From Nitrospiraceae bacterium (GTDB lineage Bacteria; Nitrospirota; Nitrospiria; Nitrospirales; UBA8639), in the NCBI GenBank assembly GCA_003523945.1, contig DOFS01000093.1, forward strand, positions 1 through 9,148: a DNA stretch of 9,148 nt. The letters are read 5' to 3'. The position numbers were made by a program, and so were the translations under genes. Shown here in pieces: positions 5,925 through 9,148 of this stretch. Under the pieces are notes generated by a model. The model ran no database searches. It worked only from the letters and a program-made list of their open reading frames with translations, and had not been told where the DNA came from. Position 1 is the stretch's first letter, and each line of letters opens with the position of its first letter.

Positions 5925-7409
5925 ATGATGAGGGAGACTCCGTACCAAGTTGTCATTATTGGAGGGGGGATATCCGGCCTCGCCACGGCGTATGCCCTCA
6001 TGGAGGAGGGTGAAAAAACCCAGACGGCTGTTCAATGCACACTCGTAGAGCGGGAACCCCGATGGGGTGGGAAAATTCTGACGCATGTAACTGACGACTA
6101 TTTGATTGAAGGTGGACCTGACTCGTTCCTGACCTCCAAGCCATGGGCCTTAGAATTGTGTCGAACCTTAGGACTTCAGGATCAGTTGATTTCCACCAAC
6201 TTACAACATAATCAGACATTTTCGTTTTGCCGCGGAGCCTTGCGAGAGCTGCCCCAAGGGTTATTGGCCTTTCGACCTCGGCGAGTTGATACCCTTGTTT
6301 CTAGCGGGCTCTTGTCCTGGGGTGGGATGCTTCGTATGGCAGCCGAACGATTTTGGCCAAGGCGGAATCCTTGGCCGACAGATGAAACTCTAGGAGAGTT
6401 TTTCCGTCGACGCTTTGGGGCTGAAGCTTTCGAGAATTTGATCGAACCATTGGTGGCAGGAATTTATGCCGGGGATGCCGAGGAACTCAGTATTGAGTCA
6501 ACCTTTCCTCGCTTTCGCGCATTAGAGCGAGAGCATGGCAGTATAATAAAGGGGATGCGGAAGGCTCTGGCCCATGGACCAGCCGCCCCGCGCTCCTCGG
6601 ACGAAGCCACCACAATGTTTATGTCGCTTCGAGGTGGATTAAGCGAGCTCATTCGGACGTTGGTGGAGGTTTTGCGCAAACGTGGAGTCGGGTTCATGGC
6701 AGGAGTCGAATGTCTGGAAATCCAGACTCCCACTCCGCAGTCGACATTGTTTCACGTCATGTTGGACAATGGAGATCGACTCCCGGCTGATGCCGTCGTG
6801 TTGGCCACCCCTGCATTTCAGACCGCTCGTTTACTCCGTACATTTCAACCCGAGACGGCCGGTCTATTGGACGGCATTCCCTATGCTTCCACCGCCACGA
6901 TTTCTATGGCGTATCCCACGGAATCCATCGGACCCCAGATTCGAGGATTCGGATTTGTTGTTCCTCGGAAAGAGCAACGCCCCTTGCTTGCCGCAACCTG
7001 GACTTCGTTGAAGTGGCCGGATCGGAGCAGGGCTGAAGATACTCTGATTCGTTGTTACATCGGTGGTCGAGGGCGAGAGTCGGTTTTTGAGCAGGATGAT
7101 TGCTCACTTGTAGAGTGTGTTCGGCGAGAATTAACCTCCATGGTCGGGATCACGGCCTCTCCAACCTATACAGAAGTCCATCGATGGAGTCAGGGAATGC
7201 CTCAATATGTGCTCGGACATCGTGACCGGTTGGCTAAGGTTCAGGAACAGTTAGCCAATTCGCCAGGCCTCTATGTCACGGGAGCCGGCTTGTATGGCAT
7301 CGGTATTCCTGATTGTATTCGAGAAGGCACAAGGGTTGGACGGCAGCTTCTAGAGGATCATTCCCATAGAAAGGCGACAAGAGGTGCTGGAAACACGGTT
7401 TCCAGGTAA
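5925..7409 (+). CDS. hemG: Oxygen-dependent protoporphyrinogen / coproporphyrinogen oxidase (HemY type)
   Basis: This 494-residue FAD enzyme uses oxygen to oxidise protoporphyrinogen IX to protoporphyrin IX, or, in the coproporphyrin-dependent route, coproporphyrinogen III to coproporphyrin III; sequence alone does not settle which. Seen: the FAD-binding Rossmann motif VVIIGGGISGLATAYAL (9-25), WGGKI (47-51), the family block IEGGPDSFLTSKPWALELC (61-79), RRFGAEAFENLIEPLVAGIYAGD in the middle, and a C-terminal FAD-contact block VTGAGLYGIGIPDCIREG (about 451-468). It is a little longer than typical HemY because of a 16-residue polar tail after GRQLLED. It is the HemY type, not the flavodoxin-like HemG of E. 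coli, and suggests aerobic growth. Two tandem ATGs (5925, 5928) lack a clear ribosome site, so translation may rely on coupling or another mode. It follows hemE in the same direction and precedes acyP by 18 bp. Confidence 0.94.
   Translation: MMRETPYQVVIIGGGISGLATAYALMEEGEKTQTAVQCTLVEREPRWGGKILTHVTDDYLIEGGPDSFLTSKPWALELCRTLGLQDQLISTNLQHNQTFSFCRGALRELPQGLLAFRPRRVDTLVSSGLLSWGGMLRMAAERFWPRRNPWPTDETLGEFFRRRFGAEAFENLIEPLVAGIYAGDAEELSIESTFPRFRALEREHGSIIKGMRKALAHGPAAPRSSDEATTMFMSLRGGLSELIRTLVEVLRKRGVGFMAGVECLEIQTPTPQSTLFHVMLDNGDRLPADAVVLATPAFQTARLLRTFQPETAGLLDGIPYASTATISMAYPTESIGPQIRGFGFVVPRKEQRPLLAATWTSLKWPDRSRAEDTLIRCYIGGRGRESVFEQDDCSLVECVRRELTSMVGITASPTYTEVHRWSQGMPQYVLGHRDRLAKVQEQLANSPGLYVTGAGLYGIGIPDCIREGTRVGRQLLEDHSHRKATRGAGNTVSR
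7387..7405 (+). repeat. Perfect hairpin at the hemG/acyP junction
   Basis: CTGGAAAC (7387-7394), a 3-nt loop ACG, and GTTTCCAG (7398-7405) form a perfect 8-bp stem. It covers the last codons of hemG, ending 1 nt before the TAA, and stands 22 nt before the acyP start. No T-run follows, so it is unlikely to terminate. It could shape RNA stability or acyP translation. The stem is encoded within the nonconserved tail of HemG. Confidence 0.5.
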
Positions 7410-7427
7410 GGGGAAAGATCGGAAAAG

Positions 7428-7730
7428 ATGGAAAAACAGATGGAGGGCATTGTCCGGGCTTATGTCTGTGTCAGTGGGAAAGTACAAGGGGTGGGGTTTC
7501 GTGCATTTGCGCAAATGCAGGCCAATAATAGGAGATTGCATGGCTGGGTACGAAACCGTGCTGATGGAACAGTCGAATTGGAAATTGAAGGGCCTCAGGC
7601 ATCTGTTCAGGCCTTTCTTCAAGTCCTGCACGATGGGCCCCCTCTTTCTCGAGTTCTTCAAGTAACGGTTGACTGGAAAGACCCAAACAGGCAAACTGAA
7701 GGGTTCAAAATCATTCGTACTTTTCTGTAA
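7428..7730 (+). CDS. acyP: Acylphosphatase
   Basis: This 100-residue enzyme hydrolyses the carboxyl-phosphate bond of acyl phosphates such as acetyl phosphate or carbamoyl phosphate in the cytoplasm. The family signature is complete: VSGKVQGVGFRAFAQMQA (15-32) with the catalytic Arg25 and phosphate loop, and LHGWVRNRADGTVELEIEGP (37-56) with the catalytic Asn43. The length is a few residues above the usual 90-95. Two in-frame ATGs are possible (7428 and 7440). I keep 7428, where the purine-rich GGAAAAG abuts the start and AAGGGG lies 14 nt upstream; a start at Met5 is a fair alternative. The 18-bp gap from hemG makes cotranscription very likely, although no metabolic tie between haem synthesis and acylphosphatase is known to me. 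Confidence 0.95.
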   Translation: MEKQMEGIVRAYVCVSGKVQGVGFRAFAQMQANNRRLHGWVRNRADGTVELEIEGPQASVQAFLQVLHDGPPLSRVLQVTVDWKDPNRQTEGFKIIRTFL

Positions 7731-7815
7731 GGGGTAGGGCGCATTAACGAAGCGGTGATTTCGATCTTATGAACCGAAGAATCCATAGTCATCAGCAAGA
7801 TTGAGCGATAATTTC

Positions 7816-8331
7816 ATGGACTATAAAACCCATATTCGCGAGATTCCGGATTTTCCAAAACCGGGTATTCTTTTCTACGATATTACACCGTTATTGAACG
7901 ATCCTGCTTGCTTTCGTTCTATCATCGATGAATGCACGCAACACTATCAGGATGCCGGCATTACCAAAGTCATTGGAATTGAATCGCGAGGATTTATTTT
8001 GGGGAGCCCTCTGGCCTACCACCTGAATGCCGGATTCGTCCCAGTCCGGAAACCTGGGAAATTGCCGGCAGATGTGTTTGAAGTCAATTATAATTTGGAG
8101 TATGGCGCGAGTGCGTTGGCCATTCATCGAGATGCGATTCAAGAGGGAGAGCGTGTGCTGATTGTTGATGATCTTCTCGCCACCGGAGGGACCGCCGGGG
8201 CCACAGTCCATTTGATTCGGCAATTGGGTGGAGATATAACCGGCGTGGTATTTTTAGTCGAATTACTTGGGTTGGAAGGACGAAACAAGTTAGACGGGTG
8301 TGAGATTCACTCTCTGATTACATATGAGTGA
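7816..8331 (+). CDS. apt: Adenine phosphoribosyltransferase
   Basis: Apt makes AMP from adenine and PRPP in purine salvage. Seen in the 171-residue product: IPDFPKPGILFYDITPLL (10-27), the standard N-terminal adenine-site block, GIESRGFILGSPLA (54-67), PVRKPGKLP (76-84) with the flexible-loop basic residues, and the PRPP-binding motif VLIVDDLLATGGT (114-126). I chose the ATG at 7816 because the resulting N-terminus (MDYKTHIREIPDFPK) aligns with the start of Bacillus-type Apt and gives the usual length near 170. An in-frame TTG at 7801 would add five residues but has no ribosome site. The site before 7816 (GAG 10 nt upstream) is also weak. The gene follows acyP after 85 bp with no terminator or clear promoter between them, so it may belong to the same transcript. 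Confidence 0.95.
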   Translation: MDYKTHIREIPDFPKPGILFYDITPLLNDPACFRSIIDECTQHYQDAGITKVIGIESRGFILGSPLAYHLNAGFVPVRKPGKLPADVFEVNYNLEYGASALAIHRDAIQEGERVLIVDDLLATGGTAGATVHLIRQLGGDITGVVFLVELLGLEGRNKLDGCEIHSLITYE

Positions 8332-8441
8332 GTGCCTGGATTTCAGTTTGACTGGATGATGTACTTTGAGGTGTCTACAGAAGTTGACCCTCCTGATGTG
8401 TGAGAGAATGGTTAACATTCGAATGGAGAAAGGAAAGTAGA

Positions 8442-8933
8442 ATGGCCGCACGACCAGAAAAGAAAGACACGAAAACGACGGTTCCCGGCGGGACTAAAAA
8501 AGCCGCTCCCGCAAGCGCCACCTCTCGGAAGTCAGCGAAAGCTCAACCGGAGGATCGTCATGTGGCGTTAAAAGAAATCTTGCTGGCGAAACGGGAAGCG
8601 CTGATTCAAGAAATCAAACAGCAGCTTGGTCAATCAGTCACGGAAGAACAGCAACGCCGGCTGGAAGCCGCGATGGATAGCGGAGACCAGGCTCTGGTGG
8701 ATTTGGATCGCGAAATGGGAATTTCGTTACAGGAAATGCGAAATCGTGAACGGCAACTGATTGATGATGCCCTGGATAGCTTGGATGAAGGCACTTATGG
8801 CGTGTGCGCGGAATGCGGGGGAGAGATTAATGAAAAGCGTCTGCAAGCGCTGCCGTTTGCCCGTTTGTGCGTCGAGTGTAAATCAAAGCGTGAGCTGATG
8901 GAAAAGATTGAACGATCAGAACAGCGGCAATAA
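8442..8933 (+). CDS. dksA: DksA/TraR-family RNA polymerase-binding transcription factor
   Basis: This 163-residue protein resembles DksA, which enters the secondary channel of RNA polymerase and, with ppGpp, tunes transcription of rRNA and biosynthetic genes. Domains: a Lys/Ala/Pro/Thr-rich probably disordered tail (about 1-38), a coiled coil (about 40-112) with an acidic tip D79-x-x-D82-x-A84 matching the D-x-x-D-x-A tip essential in E. coli DksA, then a C4 zinc finger (Cys122, Cys125, Cys143, Cys146; CxxC-17-CxxC) and a short C-terminal helix. The tail is different from the E. coli N-terminus. I chose the ATG at 8442 because AAAGGA sits 7 nt upstream; an in-frame GTG at 8400 would add 14 residues not typical of the family and includes that ribosome site. 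The gap from apt is 110 bp with no convincing promoter. A TraR-like or general stress (YocK-type) relative is the alternative, but the conserved tip favours DksA function. Confidence 0.9.
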   Translation: MAARPEKKDTKTTVPGGTKKAAPASATSRKSAKAQPEDRHVALKEILLAKREALIQEIKQQLGQSVTEEQQRRLEAAMDSGDQALVDLDREMGISLQEMRNRERQLIDDALDSLDEGTYGVCAECGGEINEKRLQALPFARLCVECKSKRELMEKIERSEQRQ

Positions 8934-8977
8934 TGGCAAGGAGTACCCATATGCTCTCTTCTCTTGTCCACTTTGGT

Positions 8978-9020
8978 ATGGCCTAAAGCCATCCAAAAGG
9001 GCAAAAGCTTTTTGCGCCTT
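8978..9020 (+). repeat. Two adjacent inverted repeats downstream of dksA
   Basis: The first is ATGGC-ctaaa-GCCAT (8978-8992). The second pairs AAGGGCAAAA (8997-9006) with TTTTGC-g-CCTT (9010-9020), giving 10 bp with one bulged G and a 3-nt loop. They begin 45 nt after the dksA stop. No T-run follows on the plus strand, so intrinsic termination is not shown; a 3'-end stabilising structure or Rho-linked end is possible. Confidence 0.35.
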
Positions 9021-9148
9021 CAACTTCCCCACCGACAACACTTGAGCCTGTGACCGATTATTCCGCAAAAAGAATATCCCATTTCATCCAATAGACTGGA
9101 GGACGAGGATTCAAGAACGGCTCTCAAATGCTTATGTCAAAGATTGTT
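9021..9148. other. Right-edge segment without a supported gene
   Basis: No gene could be supported here. On the minus strand all three frames hit a stop within about 25 nt of the edge. On the plus strand an open frame with ATGs at 9128 and 9134 (MLMSKIV...) runs off the edge, but its nearest GGAGG is about 24 nt upstream, too far to act as its ribosome site. It may be the start of the next gene; only seven codons are visible. Confidence 0.4.

Noticed and set aside
7801..7815. TTG start adding five residues to Apt
   Set aside because: No ribosome site before it, and the ATG at 7816 aligns with the usual Apt N-terminus; not fully excluded.
8348..8406. TTGACT (8348) and TTGACC (8384) as -35 boxes for dksA
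   Set aside because: No acceptable -10 hexamer lies 16-18 bp downstream of either.
8400..8441. GTG start adding 14 residues to the DksA-type protein
   Set aside because: The extension contains the AAAGGA ribosome site of the ATG at 8442 and does not resemble the family.
1..9148. Mobile elements, CRISPR arrays, tRNA or rRNA genes, riboswitches, phage genes
   Set aside because: I looked on both strands and saw no transposase or integrase motif, repeat-spacer pattern, cloverleaf or known aptamer layout.

Overview
The window is a stretch of ordinary bacterial chromosome with about 50% GC, densely packed with housekeeping genes, and with no mobile element, CRISPR array, rRNA or tRNA that I can see. 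The gene set is a two-subunit biotin-dependent carboxylase, an oxygen-dependent porphyrinogen oxidase next to hemE, an FmdB zinc ribbon, a full-length DksA-type protein and several small proteins I cannot assign. It suggests an aerobic Gram-negative-type bacterium. A member of the Nitrospirota (Nitrospira-like) is my best guess, but it rests on recollection of gene content and not on a search.

Left part (1-3429, all minus strand). A biotin carboxylase subunit (517-1935) is followed by the carboxyltransferase subunit, which runs off the left edge (starts at 466). Together they look like the split form of pyruvate carboxylase, or the related 2-oxoglutarate carboxylase, feeding the TCA cycle or reductive TCA cycle. 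Upstream lies a lone exported PstS-like solute-binding protein (2056-2952). Beyond it is a single-gene FmdB zinc-ribbon unit (3136-3429) closed by a textbook intrinsic terminator (12-bp perfect stem plus T-run) at 3087-3128.

Middle part (3557-4633, plus strand). Divergent from FmdB, a near-consensus sigma-70 promoter drives a 59-residue protein. It is followed by a 67-residue protein with a probable HxxxC...CxxC metal site and a 144-residue beta-rich protein. None of the three matches a family I can name with confidence, and they are the least described content here.

Right part (4749-8933, plus strand). hemE, hemG, acyP, apt and a dksA-type gene follow in the same direction. The hemG-acyP gap is only 18 bp. 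hemE has a good promoter whose -10 box ends 8 nt before its ATG, and no Shine-Dalgarno sequence, so its mRNA is predicted to be leaderless. HemE and HemG are two steps of haem synthesis, AcyP hydrolyses acyl phosphates, Apt salvages adenine, and the DksA-type protein acts on RNA polymerase. The joint logic seems to be growth-linked housekeeping and not a dedicated system. The right edge (8934-9148) holds two small inverted repeats and no supported gene.

I found no convincing undescribed multi-gene system. The best leads are the leaderless hemE start and the three small unassigned proteins.
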